From Gemella bergeri ATCC 700627 (GTDB lineage Bacteria; Bacillota; Bacilli; Staphylococcales; Gemellaceae): a stretch of DNA of 64,000 nucleotides. The translations under genes were made by a program, and so were the position numbers. Positions 41,103-50,297 of this stretch are shown here, piece after piece. How positions within the stretch are numbered: the stretch's first letter is position 1; each line of letters starts with the position of its first letter. The notes under the pieces are model-generated. The model saw only the letters and a program-made list of their open reading frames with translations, ran no database searches and had not been told where the DNA came from. Where the stretch lies: positions 1 through 64,000 of the forward strand of contig NZ_KI271821.1 of NCBI RefSeq assembly GCF_000469465.1, read 5' to 3'.

Positions 41103-42389
41103 TTGAACATCAATAATTTAAAAGAAAAACTAGGTCAAAAAGTAACAATTGGTGCTTGGATTTCCAATAAGAGAAGTAGTGGAAAGATAGCATTTTTACA
41201 ATTACGTTATGGTGCCGGATTTATTCAAGCTGTTGCATTAAAAGAAAGTTTAGGAGAAGAGCGTTATCAACAATTACGTCATTTACCTCAAGAATCTTCA
41301 TTGAAAGTAACAGGGCTAATTAAAGAAAATAATAGAGAGTTATCCGGTATTGAGTTGGAAATTGAAGATTTTACAATTATTTCGGAAGCGATTGATTATC
41401 CAATTACACCAAAAGAGCATGGAGTAGAGTTTTTAGCAGATAATCGTCATATTTGGATACGTTCTAAAAAACAACATGCTATTTTAACCGTTCGTAATCA
41501 AATTATTAAATCAACTTATGATTTCTTTGAAAAAGAAGGATTTTTAAAAACTGATCCTCCAATTTTAACCTCATCTGCTCCTGAGGGGACTACTGAATTA
41601 TTTAATACAAAGTATTTTGACGAGGAAGCCTATCTTTCTCAGTCCGGTCAATTATATTTAGAAGCTACTGCTATGGCATTCGGTAAAGTATTTTCGTTTG
41701 GGCCGACGTTCAGAGCAGAAAAATCTAAAACACGTCGTCACTTAATTGAATTTTGGATGATTGAAGCTGAAATGGCATTTTGTAACCATAATGAAAGTTT
41801 AACATTACAAGAGGCTTACGTTAATCATTTAATTACTGATGTTATTGAAAAATGCCCGGAACAACTAAAAATTCTCGGTCGTGATTTAGAGTCTTTAAAA
41901 AATGCCTGTGGTGAATTTCCTCGTATTAAATATAAAGATGCTATTAAGTTGTTAAAAGATAATGGTTTTGATGATATTGAATATGGTGATGATTTCGGTT
42001 CTCCACACGAAACATTTATAGCAAACAGTTATAATAAACCTGTATTTATTACTAATTGGCCAATAGACATTAAACCTTTCTATATGATAGAAGACCCGAC
42101 TGACCCAGGTACAGTATTATGTGCTGATCTTATTGCTCCTGAGGGTTATGGGGAAATTATTGGTGGTTCGCAACGTATTGATGACTATGATAAATTGCTG
42201 GAAAATATCAAAAAACATGATTTAAACTTGGATGCTTACGGTTGGTATTTGGATCTTAGAAAATATGGCTCTGTTGAACATTCAGGGTTTGGGCTTGGAT
42301 TGGAAAGAACTGTAGCATGGATTACAGGAAATGGTCATGTTCGTGAAACTATCCCATTCCCACGTCTATTAAATAGACTTACACCTTAA
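41103..42389 (+). CDS. asnS: Asparaginyl-tRNA synthetase
   Basis: A 428-residue class IIb synthetase. The OB-fold anticodon domain is at about 10-100. Motif 2 is [20 protein letters not shown] and motif 3 is [16 protein letters not shown] start with GGAGG seven bases upstream. dnaD follows after 2 bp. Confidence 0.95.
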   Translation: MNINNLKEKLGQKVTIGAWISNKRSSGKIAFLQLRYGAGFIQAVALKESLGEERYQQLRHLPQESSLKVTGLIKENNRELSGIELEIEDFTIISEAIDYPITPKEHGVEFLADNRHIWIRSKKQHAILTVRNQIIKSTYDFFEKEGFLKTDPPILTSSAPEGTTELFNTKYFDEEAYLSQSGQLYLEATAMAFGKVFSFGPTFRAEKSKTRRHLIEFWMIEAEMAFCNHNESLTLQEAYVNHLITDVIEKCPEQLKILGRDLESLKNACGEFPRIKYKDAIKLLKDNGFDDIEYGDDFGSPHETFIANSYNKPVFITNWPIDIKPFYMIEDPTDPGTVLCADLIAPEGYGEIIGGSQRIDDYDKLLENIKKHDLNLDAYGWYLDLRKYGSVEHSGFGLGLERTVAWITGNGHVRETIPFPRLLNRLTP

Positions 42390-42391
42390 TT

Positions 42392-42919
42392 ATGTTAAAT
42401 GTTAACACTAATGGGCTATTGGTTGATGCTGAATTTTTAATGAATTACAAAAATTATAATTTATCTGGAGAGGAAGCAATTTTTCTTCTTCAGATAAATT
42501 ACTTAACAGAGCAAGGGAAGAAAATATTTTCTGTAAATTCATTTTCAGTAGCACTAAATATGTCCGAAAAAGATATATTTTCTATGTTGGACAGTTTACT
42601 TAGAAAAAGAGTTATTAAATTAGCAAAAAATAATAGAATTAGTTTTATTATTTTTAATACTGAAGATAATTTTTATACTTTAAAAGAATTACTAAAATTA
42701 GTTGAGAGTATTGTTTCCAGAATGTTGACTTCAAGAGAAATTGATATTATTTCATCTTGGATTGACAGAAAATTTTTAAAAAGTGAAATTGATGAAGCTT
42801 TAAACATTTCAAAAAATATTAATTATGTAAATGGTATTCTAAATAATAAAATTAACAATGAAATGATAAATTCGGAAGAAAGCGAGAATATTTTGGGATA
42901 TGACTGGCTTAACAAATAA
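42392..42919 (+). CDS. dnaD: DnaD-like primosomal protein (short, divergent)
   Basis: A 175-residue protein in the dnaD position between asnS and nth. The N-terminal part resembles the winged-helix DDBH1 domain (LSGEEAIFLLQINYLTEQGKK). The C-terminal part has the DDBH2 pattern ending in NYVNGILNNKI, where DnaD proteins have a YxxxI-type motif. It is much shorter than B. subtilis DnaD (about 230), with a reduced linker. DnaD remodels DNA at the origin and helps load the helicase. Assignment relies mostly on context. No strong ribosome site; coupling to asnS is likely. Confidence 0.75.
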   Translation: MLNVNTNGLLVDAEFLMNYKNYNLSGEEAIFLLQINYLTEQGKKIFSVNSFSVALNMSEKDIFSMLDSLLRKRVIKLAKNNRISFIIFNTEDNFYTLKELLKLVESIVSRMLTSREIDIISSWIDRKFLKSEIDEALNISKNINYVNGILNNKINNEMINSEESENILGYDWLNK

Positions 42920-43541
42920 AAAATTAAACGAAAAAGCTAAAAAAGTAAGTAAATATCTTGATAGAGTTTTTCCAAATGTTGAATGTGAGCTTAATTTTTC
43001 CAATAATCTTGAATTAATCATTGCTGTATTACTGTCGGCGCAATGTAAAGATGAGTACGTTAACCGTGCTACCGTTGGATTATTTGAAAAATATAAAACT
43101 ATTGATGATTATGCTGATGCCAAAGTTAATGATATAGAAAAATTAATTAAAAGTTTGGGATTATATAAGGCAAAATCAAAAAATATCGTGGGTATGGCTA
43201 ATATGTTAAGGGATGTTTATAATTATAAAATACCACAAACACGTGAAGAACTTATAAAGTTACCTGGAGTTGGTAGAAAAACAGCGAATGTTGTCCTTTC
43301 TGTCGGATTTGGAATACCGGCTATTGCTGTTGATACACATGTAGAACGTGTTACAAAATTGATGGGACTTGTTGATATAAACGCTACACCGCTGGAAGTA
43401 GAAAAGAAATTAATGGAGATATTTCCCATGAAAGATTGGGGAAAAATCCATCATCAACTGATACATTTAGGTAGATATAAATTACCTGCACGTGGCGAAA
43501 AAGATACAGATCCCGAATTGGAAAGATTATTAATTGAATAA
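42900..43541 (+). CDS. nth: Endonuclease III homologue lacking the Fe-S cluster cysteines
   Basis: A 213-residue HhH-GPD DNA glycosylase/AP lyase for oxidised pyrimidines. The helix-hairpin-helix is LPGVGRKTANVV with the Schiff-base Lys127, and the catalytic Asp145 is in AVDTHVERV, so both active-site residues are intact. The C-terminal end reads LGRYKLPARGEKDTDPELER, where the usual enzyme has four cysteines (C-x6-C-x2-C-x5-C). Only Cys29 and Cys49 exist in the whole protein, so no [4Fe-4S] cluster can form. It overlaps dnaD by 20 bp. Confidence 0.9.
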   Translation: MTGLTNKKLNEKAKKVSKYLDRVFPNVECELNFSNNLELIIAVLLSAQCKDEYVNRATVGLFEKYKTIDDYADAKVNDIEKLIKSLGLYKAKSKNIVGMANMLRDVYNYKIPQTREELIKLPGVGRKTANVVLSVGFGIPAIAVDTHVERVTKLMGLVDINATPLEVEKKLMEIFPMKDWGKIHHQLIHLGRYKLPARGEKDTDPELERLLIE

Positions 43542-43561
43542 TTTAGCAAGGAGAGTTCGGT

Positions 43562-44014
43562 ATGATATATATTATTATTTTTTCAATAATTTTTATTTTT
43601 TTAGATCAGCTTAGTAAATACTTCATTCTTAATGATATGAATTTAGGAGATAGTAAAGAAATTATAACTAATTTTTTTAATATTACCTCTCATAGAAATC
43701 GTGGAGCAGCTTGGGGAATACTTCAAGATAGCAGGTACTTTTTTATAGTAACAACACTTATATTTTTAATTATTCTTTTTTATTATATTTATAAACAAAG
43801 ACGAAAAATCACTAAATTTGATGTTCTTACTTTTTCACTGGTTGTAGGTGGTGCAATTGGTAATTTTATTGACAGAATAGTGCGTCATGAAGTTATTGAT
43901 TTTTTAGATTTTAGATTATTCGGATATGATTTTCCAATTTTTAATCTTGCCGATACATTTATTTGTGTAGGGGTATTGTTTTTACTTGTAAAAATATATA
44001 AAGAAGAAAATTAA
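43562..44014 (+). CDS. lspA: Lipoprotein signal peptidase (SPase II)
   Basis: A 150-residue membrane protease with four predicted membrane helices that cleaves prolipoprotein signal peptides. The catalytic aspartates are Asp104 (GNFIDRIV) and Asp131 (FNLADTFI), and the conserved HRNRGAAWGIL loop is present. AAGGAG precedes the ATG. rluD, often the next gene, is absent. Confidence 0.95.
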   Translation: MIYIIIFSIIFIFLDQLSKYFILNDMNLGDSKEIITNFFNITSHRNRGAAWGILQDSRYFFIVTTLIFLIILFYYIYKQRRKITKFDVLTFSLVVGGAIGNFIDRIVRHEVIDFLDFRLFGYDFPIFNLADTFICVGVLFLLVKIYKEEN

Positions 44015-44201
44015 TATAATATGATGAAGATATGTTTAACAAAAAACTAAAAAATTATATAGAATTTATAGCAGTTGAGTGTTGTGATTTATTGATTTGT
44101 GATTTACTTTAGAGAACTTTTTACAAATCTAATAATCTGTAGAAATATATGTAAAAACTTCATTTCCTTAAGTATCAATAAAAATTAAGAGGAGATATAC
44201 T

Positions 44202-44516
44202 ATGATAAACTTCACAAAAAAACATAATTTAGATGAAATAATAAGTAATAACAGCATTATTATAATCCAGTACGGTACTTCTACTTGTATGCCATGCCAT
44301 GCTATAAAAAATAGAATTGATATTTGGAATAAGGATAATAGTGATATTGCAACATACTATATTTCACTAGAAGAAAATATGAATATTGCAGCTCAACGTG
44401 GAATATTATCAGCACCTACTGTAGAAGTATATATTGAAGGGAAACTATCTATCCAAAAAAGTGGATACTTTAGCTTAGATGAAATTTTGGATAAGGTCGA
44501 AAAGCCAATGAGATAA
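44202..44516 (+). CDS. Thioredoxin-family protein (CMPC)
   Basis: A 104-residue thioredoxin-fold protein with the redox motif Cys29-Met-Pro-Cys32 and a cis-proline in LSAPTVEVY. It lacks the WCGPC of classical TrxA and resembles YtpP/YbbN-like small thioredoxins of Firmicutes. There is no signal peptide, so it is cytoplasmic. AGAGGAG precedes the ATG. It stands alone; partner unknown. The 187-bp gap before it has no recognisable feature. Confidence 0.85.
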   Translation: MINFTKKHNLDEIISNNSIIIIQYGTSTCMPCHAIKNRIDIWNKDNSDIATYYISLEENMNIAAQRGILSAPTVEVYIEGKLSIQKSGYFSLDEILDKVEKPMR

Positions 44517-44546
44517 TTAAAACTAACTAAAATGATTAAAAATATC

Positions 44547-44609
44547 GGGAGCGACCCTACCTTATAAATAGCCCTCCATAACTTGCCCAAGTTTTGGAGG
44601 CTAGTACAT
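44547..44609. ncRNA. Unexplained structured element (possible small RNA or IS end relic)
   Basis: A strong hairpin spans 44569-44603: 15 pairs with one bulged C (44574) and one T-T mismatch, and a 4-nt loop (44585-44588). A GGG-AGCGA-CCC mini-hairpin lies at 44547-44557. The region is more GC-rich than the flanks. It starts 30 bp after the thioredoxin stop and ends before the next promoter. On the plus strand TTTTT follows at 44610-44614, so it may simply terminate. On the minus strand a TATAAT lies at 44632-44627 and the small GGG/CCC hairpin is followed by ATATTTTT, compatible with an ~85-nt RNA. Confidence 0.4.
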
Positions 44610-44656
44610 TTTTCATACCTGTATTTATTATACAACTTCTTTTACTTGTAAAGTAT

Positions 44657-44685
44657 TTGAATTAAAAGTACAACATTGTTATAAT
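44657..44685 (+). promoter_or_regulatory. Promoter of CPBP protease-MFS pair
   Basis: TTGAAT (44657-44662), 17 bp and TATAAT (44680-44685), followed by GGAGG just before the ATG at 44717. Confidence 0.68.
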
Positions 44686-44716
44686 TGATATTATAATTTT
44701 TATTTATGGAGGTAAT

Positions 44717-45412
44717 ATGAGAATTTCGTTTAAAAGAGGTAATATTAAATATTTATTAATTAGCGGTCTAATTTATTTTATGGCTGTATTTGTAATACCG
44801 AGTATTTTACCAACATCAATAAATGTTTACACAAGATTGAATATTGTTTTGGCTTTATCAATAGCTGCAACTATAATTTTAGGAGTGTATAGTTGCAAAA
44901 TAACGAACGACATAGAACATAGTGGAAAAAGGTATAATTTTTTAATACTTTTTACAATAGGACTTATAGGATTTATGGCAATGATGTTTTTACAGGGGGC
45001 TGTTAATTATATCTTGCAATATTTAGCGAAATTTTTTGAATTCCAGACCACAAGTAAAAACACCAGTAATGTAGTAGAAATTATAAAACGCATGCCAATT
45101 TTCGTGTTATATGTAACCGTATTAGGACCTATTATGGAAGAATTATTTTTTAGAAAAGCTGTTTTTGGTTATTTTTATGACATTTTTCTTGGAAGTAAAT
45201 CGTGGATAAGATTTACTATACCTGCAGTAATAACAGGAATAGTGTTTGCTCTTCCGCATGATGGGTTTTCTCCACTTATGTTAATTTATATTGTTATGTC
45301 AATAGTATTTAGTTATTTATATACTTTAACAAAAAGTATTATTACTCCAATGGTTGCTCATATATTTATGAATATTTTAGTTGTTGTTGTTCAAATATTT
45401 TTAGGTGCATAG
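44717..45412 (+). CDS. CPBP-family intramembrane metalloprotease
   Basis: A 231-residue membrane protein of the CAAX protease/bacteriocin-processing (Abi) family. The three motifs are Glu141-Glu142-x3-Arg146 (MEELFFR), a FxxxH-type motif with His181 (FALPHDGF) and a final His215-x3-Asn219 (AHIFMN). Seven or so membrane helices are predicted. Roles in the family include bacteriocin self-immunity, prenyl-protein processing and envelope proteolysis; none can be chosen here. The MFS gene follows 11 bp later, so the two are probably cotranscribed. Confidence 0.85.
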   Translation: MRISFKRGNIKYLLISGLIYFMAVFVIPSILPTSINVYTRLNIVLALSIAATIILGVYSCKITNDIEHSGKRYNFLILFTIGLIGFMAMMFLQGAVNYILQYLAKFFEFQTTSKNTSNVVEIIKRMPIFVLYVTVLGPIMEELFFRKAVFGYFYDIFLGSKSWIRFTIPAVITGIVFALPHDGFSPLMLIYIVMSIVFSYLYTLTKSIITPMVAHIFMNILVVVVQIFLGA

Positions 45413-45423
45413 AGGAGAGAATT

Positions 45424-46572
45424 ATGTCATCAAAAACATGGTTATCCATAAATTATTTTTTGCAATTTGCAGTAAATGGTGTATTTTTACCATTTTGGAT
45501 ACTTTATTTAACGAGTGCGAAAAATATAACAGTTTTAGAGGCAAGTTCAATATTTTCAATGTTATATTTTGCCAGATTTCTTAGTGGTATTTTTATAAGT
45601 CCCTATTTAGTAAAAAAATACAGCCTAAGTTTAACATTGAAAATATCAGTTGCTGTGGGGTTGGTTCTAGTAATAAGTTATGGTTTTACAAATGAAAAAA
45701 GTATTTTAACTATAATAACATTTTTATTTGGAATGATTTATTTCACAGTATCAGCATTGGTGGAAAGTCTTGCGTCGCTGTTTTTAAAAGAAGAAAATAT
45801 TGATTATGGTAAGGTTAGAACATACGGTTCTGTTAGTTTCACCTTGGTTGGAATATTAATTGGTGGTATTATTGGTTATGTTGGTAACAATGTGCTATAT
45901 TATATTCTAGTATTCTTGGTATTGATATATTTAATTTTTATGTTTTTGCCACAACCAAAATTAGTAAGTAGTCTTAAAGTAGAAAAGGAAGGAGTAAAAA
46001 GGGAAAAACAATATTCATGGGTAATAAAAGATAAAAATGCTTTATTTTTAATTATATCCATTTTTTTATATCAACTAGCTCATACAGCTTATAATAACTA
46101 TAATGCTATTTATTTAGAAAGTATGAATATATCTACAAAATGGTTATCAGGAATAATCTTAAATATTTCTGTAATAGCTGAAATATTGTTTTTTATTTTT
46201 TCAAAAAATATAATCAGTAAGATAAAACCAACTCATCTTTTTATTTTATCCGGAGTTGGTGGCGTAATACGTTGGGCAATGCTGGGAACTTTTCATAATA
46301 TTTATGTTTTTATTTCAATGCAATGTTTTCATGCAATAACATTTGCAATGTCACATATTGCTTTTATTTTGCTTTTAAATAAAGGATTTAGTACAAAAAA
46401 AATTATTGATATGCAGAATTTATATATGGCTATAGGTTTTCAACTAAGTATGGCTGTAGGGCTTTATCTCATGGGAGGATTGTGGGATATTAGTACAACA
46501 TATGTTTTTTATGTTTCGGCAGGAATAGCATTAGTCGGAACAATATTTGCAATGAAAATAAAAGAGAAGTAA
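45424..46572 (+). CDS. MFS transporter (MFS_1-like/PPP type)
   Basis: A 382-residue 12-helix transporter. The N-terminal segment SINYFLQFAVNGVFLPFWIL and the KVRTYGSVSFTLVGI loop are typical of the small HcaT/YwbF-type MFS branch. No substrate-specific motif is evident. AGGAGAG precedes the ATG. It lies directly behind the CPBP protease gene. Confidence 0.8.
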   Translation: MSSKTWLSINYFLQFAVNGVFLPFWILYLTSAKNITVLEASSIFSMLYFARFLSGIFISPYLVKKYSLSLTLKISVAVGLVLVISYGFTNEKSILTIITFLFGMIYFTVSALVESLASLFLKEENIDYGKVRTYGSVSFTLVGILIGGIIGYVGNNVLYYILVFLVLIYLIFMFLPQPKLVSSLKVEKEGVKREKQYSWVIKDKNALFLIISIFLYQLAHTAYNNYNAIYLESMNISTKWLSGIILNISVIAEILFFIFSKNIISKIKPTHLFILSGVGGVIRWAMLGTFHNIYVFISMQCFHAITFAMSHIAFILLLNKGFSTKKIIDMQNLYMAIGFQLSMAVGLYLMGGLWDISTTYVFYVSAGIALVGTIFAMKIKEK

Positions 46573-46621
46573 AAAATAATTTTTATCATATTATAAAATA
46601 TTAATATATAAATTAAATTAA

Positions 46622-46657
46622 TAAAACCGAAAGACTATAGAAAGTCTTCCGGTTTTA
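46622..46657. terminator. Bidirectional terminator between MFS gene and recD2
   Basis: A 15-pair stem with a single A/C mismatch (46622-46636 with 46643-46657) and a 6-nt loop, A-rich on one side and T-rich on the other. It contains the recD2 stop codon region (46635). Confidence 0.8.
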
Positions 46658-48962
46658 TATCATTCATACCGATCATCGGATCTATTATATTAATATTTTT
46701 AAAAGTTAGTATAGTATCTTCACTAAATGTATTATCAAATTCATTACCAGACGAATTATATTTAAAAAACCATTCTAAAGCTGTTTGTCGGCTAATGGTA
46801 TTCGTTGGTTCTATAGATCTATAAAATACATTAGGATTTCCACAAAGAATTAATTTCTTTTTTGCACGAGTTACAGCGGTATATGTTAAATTTTTATTTA
46901 ACATAAAATTGTAAGAATCTATAAAAGGTACTATTACATTATCAAATTCAGAACCTTGTGCCTTATGAATGGAAGAAGCATAAGCTAATGTTATTTGATT
47001 AAGTTCTTGTTTTTCGTAGGAAACAAAGTTTTCATCATAGTTGATTATAATTTTAAATTTTCCGGCTTCTTTTACTATATCATAGATATATCCAATATCA
47101 CCATTAAAAATATTATCTTCCGGGCGATTAACAAGTTGCATAACTCTATCATCAACCTTGTAAATTAATTCTCCATATTCAATATAAATTTCGTTTTTAT
47201 TAAACATATTTTGGATAGTTTTATTAATTTCATTTATACCTGCCATTCCCTTGTAAATAGGGGCGATAATTTGTATCTTTTCTTTTCCGGATGTTTTTAA
47301 TAAGTTACTATAAGTTGTAGTTATTACATCAAGGATTTCGTTTTTATTAGCCATTAGGAATTCTTTATCATCGAAATTTTCAAGTACATCAAATGGAATA
47401 TTATTTTTTATAGAATGGGATATATTTATAATACTAGAATTTTCACTTTGTCTGAAAATTCTATTTAATTTAACTGTTGATATAGTATTAGAGTTTATTA
47501 AATCATTAAGAACGTTACCGGGAGCGATTGAAGGAAGTTGATCATTATCTCCAACTAAAATAATTTTTGCATCAAAATTGATTATTTTAAGAAGATTATA
47601 CATTAGAAAAACATCAATCATACTGGCTTCATCAATAATAATAAGTTCAGACTTAATACTTTTATCGCTAATAAACTCTTCCATATTTTCGTTTTCATTA
47701 GTCCAACCGATCGCTTTATGTATCGTTGAAGCGTAGAAACCGGTGCTTTCTGCCATTCGTTTAGCAGCCTTTCCGGTAGGTGCACAAAGTGTCAGAATAT
47801 TTTTATGTTCGTTTAATAGATCACTAAGATCATAGTTTTTTATTTTTTGAAAAATTTTTATTACTGCAAGAATAATAGTTGTTTTTCCGGTGCCGGGACC
47901 TCCCGTTAAAATAGAAACATTATTTAGAATAGAATTTTTTATTGCAGCAATTTGTACAATATCATATTCAATATCTAATTCTTCTTCCACTTCCTTGATA
48001 TATGTTTCCAATAATTTATCATCTAAATTAATAGTGTTTTCTCGTTTCAGACGTTTTTCAATATCACTATAAATAGAGTATTCTGAATAATATATTTCAG
48101 GTAAAAATATTTTATCATCAAGTTCGATAAGTTTTCCTAAATCAAGTGCATAGTTCAAAGAGTTTACAATATCTTCCTTAGCTAAAACTTCTTCACGTGA
48201 TGCATAAAGTGTATTAAAGGTATTATATAGCAAACTATTCTTCATAATGTAAGTATTTCCGGTAGAAAAACAAAATGTATTTATTGTATAAATAAAACCA
48301 TACAAAATACGTTCTTTATCATTAGCAGCTATCCCATTAATTTCAGCAATTTTATCAACAGTTTTAAAATTTATCCCTTTAATATCTCGTATAAGAGAAT
48401 ATGGTGTTTCGGTTATAGTTTTTATCGTGTTATGTTTATAAAAATTATAGATTTTTAAAATTAAATTATTACTAAGATTATATTCATTAAGTTTCAAAAT
48501 AACATCTTGAGTTTGTTTATTAGTGATAATAGTAGAATAGATAACATCTTTTCGTTGTTTAGTGATACCTTTAATGTTATACAAAGAATCTCTATCATTA
48601 TAAATTTTGTCAAGTGCTTCAATACCAAGAATATCAACAATATGTTCAGCAGTTTTTCTCCCGATACCTTGAAAAATAGAGCTTGATAAATAAGAAATTA
48701 TAGCTTCTTTATCTTTTTCAATAATGGGTTCGGCAACGATAGCGCTAAGTTGTTTACCATATTTTCGGTGTTCGATAATTTCTCCTTTAAACATATAAAG
48801 CACTTCATTTTCAAATTTAATATCGGGGAATGTTCCAACAACACTGAAATAATCTCCGTTAATAAAATCGTAATTATCATTTAAAAATATAGAAAGAATG
48901 TAATAATTGTTTTCTTCGTTATGAAAAATTATTTTATTTAAAAATCCTTCAACAGTTTTCAT
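46635..48962 (-). CDS. recD2: ATP-dependent DNA helicase RecD2
   Basis: A 775-residue superfamily 1B 5'-3' helicase of the RecD2/YrrC type, found in bacteria without RecBCD and tied to repair and fork progression. The long N-terminal extension has an OB-like region and helix-hairpin-helix repeats (SSIFQGIGRKTAEHIVDILG). Walker A is GPGTGKT (355-361), and Walker B is ELIIIDEASMIDVFLM. C-terminal motifs include YASSIHKAQGSEFD and YTAVTRAKKKLIL. AGGAG precedes the ATG. It is on the minus strand, alone. Confidence 0.93.
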   Translation of the reverse strand: MKTVEGFLNKIIFHNEENNYYILSIFLNDNYDFINGDYFSVVGTFPDIKFENEVLYMFKGEIIEHRKYGKQLSAIVAEPIIEKDKEAIISYLSSSIFQGIGRKTAEHIVDILGIEALDKIYNDRDSLYNIKGITKQRKDVIYSTIITNKQTQDVILKLNEYNLSNNLILKIYNFYKHNTIKTITETPYSLIRDIKGINFKTVDKIAEINGIAANDKERILYGFIYTINTFCFSTGNTYIMKNSLLYNTFNTLYASREEVLAKEDIVNSLNYALDLGKLIELDDKIFLPEIYYSEYSIYSDIEKRLKRENTINLDDKLLETYIKEVEEELDIEYDIVQIAAIKNSILNNVSILTGGPGTGKTTIILAVIKIFQKIKNYDLSDLLNEHKNILTLCAPTGKAAKRMAESTGFYASTIHKAIGWTNENENMEEFISDKSIKSELIIIDEASMIDVFLMYNLLKIINFDAKIILVGDNDQLPSIAPGNVLNDLINSNTISTVKLNRIFRQSENSSIINISHSIKNNIPFDVLENFDDKEFLMANKNEILDVITTTYSNLLKTSGKEKIQIIAPIYKGMAGINEINKTIQNMFNKNEIYIEYGELIYKVDDRVMQLVNRPEDNIFNGDIGYIYDIVKEAGKFKIIINYDENFVSYEKQELNQITLAYASSIHKAQGSEFDNVIVPFIDSYNFMLNKNLTYTAVTRAKKKLILCGNPNVFYRSIEPTNTISRQTALEWFFKYNSSGNEFDNTFSEDTILTFKNINIIDPMIGMNDIKPEDFL

Positions 48963-49238
48963 TATCTAACTCCTAATAAACTAAGTAATAACACTATAAT
49001 AATACATAATAGATAAAAAGTCTATAAATAGCTAATGATGATAGTTATAATTTTAATAGATATATTAAATTAAAGTATATATGGTAAAAAGATTAAAAGT
49101 AGTACACAAAATAAATGACATATAAAATTTTGAATTATATTAATAATATTGTAAGTATAGTTTAACGCTAAAACCAGTGGCGAATAAAAATATAATTTGT
49201 TATAATAACAGTGTAAAGAATAATAGGAGGGAGAATAT

Positions 49239-50117
49239 ATGGACATAAGACAGCTTAATTACTTTGTTACTGTAGCTGATAAAAAAAATTATTCATTGGC
49301 AGCTAAAGAACTTTATGTAACACAGCCTACATTATCGCTTGCTATACAAAAATTAGAAAAAGAATTTGAAACAGTGTTATTTAAACAAAGCAATAGACAG
49401 TTAATACTTACTGAAAGTGGAAGGGTACTTTATGAAAGCGGAAAAGAGCTATTAAAAAATTATAATAAAGTTGTAGAGAAAATGAATGATTTTCATAATA
49501 GTAATCAAACGGTATTAAAAGTAGGGCTTACTGTACTTTTTGCTATACAGTATATGGATGAAATTTCAAATTTTATTGCTACACAACCTAAGGTTGAGTT
49601 ACGTTTAATACAACATGGTTCTAAAAAATTACAGCATATGGTTGCGAATGATGAGTTGGATATTGGATTATTGTCATTTCCTCAGTATGAGAATTCTATT
49701 ATTATGGAAAAAATAGAAAAGAAAAAAGGTTCGTATAAGGCGGCGGTTGTACTTCCAAAAAATCATCATCTTTCTGATAGAAGTTCATTATCTATAGCAG
49801 ATTTTAAAAATGAAAAATTAAGTTCTTTATCTAAAAGTTATGTTTTAGGTAATGAAATATATATTAAGTGTCGTGAATATGGTTTTGATCCTAATATAGT
49901 TTTTACTGATGATAATTGGACAGTTCTTGTAAAAAGTGTTCTTACGTTTAACAGTATGGTGCTATTACCTGCGGAATTTGAGGAAATTGGGAAATTTTCC
50001 GATGTTAAGTGGATACCGTTGGAAGAGGATATAGAGTATTTTATTGGTGTCGCACATAGAAAGGATAAAGAAATTTCTGAAATGGCAGAGTTGTTTATTG
50101 AGTCTATATTGAAATAG
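49239..50117 (+). CDS. LysR-family transcriptional regulator
   Basis: A 292-residue LysR-type regulator. The N-terminal winged helix reads MDIRQLNYFVTVADKKNYSL, with recognition helix TQPTLSLAIQKLEKEF. The C-terminal two-lobed effector domain (about 90-290) is closest to the CynR/CitR/CcpC-like group. Two TATAAT boxes (49191-49196, 49201-49206) lie upstream, and TATAA-tttg-TTATA (49191-49204) could be part of an operator. GGAGG precedes the start. The effector and targets are unknown; the DUF554 gene downstream has its own promoter. Confidence 0.88.
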   Translation: MDIRQLNYFVTVADKKNYSLAAKELYVTQPTLSLAIQKLEKEFETVLFKQSNRQLILTESGRVLYESGKELLKNYNKVVEKMNDFHNSNQTVLKVGLTVLFAIQYMDEISNFIATQPKVELRLIQHGSKKLQHMVANDELDIGLLSFPQYENSIIMEKIEKKKGSYKAAVVLPKNHHLSDRSSLSIADFKNEKLSSLSKSYVLGNEIYIKCREYGFDPNIVFTDDNWTVLVKSVLTFNSMVLLPAEFEEIGKFSDVKWIPLEEDIEYFIGVAHRKDKEISEMAELFIESILK

Positions 50118-50155
50118 AGAAAATAAAGGAGAAAAAATTTTTAATGCAAAGATAG

Positions 50156-50183
50156 TATTTACATAAAATAAATTATGTAAATA
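50156..50183. repeat. AT-only palindromic hairpin after lysR-type gene
   Basis: A perfect 11-bp inverted repeat TATTTACATAA/TTATGTAAATA (50156-50166 with 50173-50183) with a 6-nt loop, followed about 8 nt later by a T-run. It could be a weak terminator or an operator for the DUF554 gene. Confidence 0.5.
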
Positions 50184-50224
50184 AATATAAATTTTTTATT
50201 AATAAAAACTAACTTATAAAAATA

Positions 50225-50253
50225 TTGTTATCTTTTTTAATACGTGTTACAAT
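50225..50253 (+). promoter_or_regulatory. Promoter of DUF554 gene
   Basis: TTGTTA (50225-50230), 17 bp and TACAAT (50248-50253), with a short leader and GAGGGG before the ATG at 50298. Confidence 0.68.
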
Positions 50254-50297
50254 AGTAGTTGTGAATAAAATTATTTAATATAGAAAAGAGGGGTAGT

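Noticed and set aside
44032-44112. 26-codon ORF between lspA and the thioredoxin gene
   Set aside because: No Shine-Dalgarno, no recognisable motif and lengths like this arise by chance.
44569-44609. Resemblance of GGCTAGTAC and AACTTG to a tracrRNA
   Set aside because: No cas genes, no repeat array and no anti-repeat partner in the window; the similarity is limited to short words.
44393-44635. 80-codon minus-strand ORF over the thioredoxin gene and the hairpin element
   Set aside because: It overlaps a well-supported gene in antisense and the hairpin; no ribosome site was seen.
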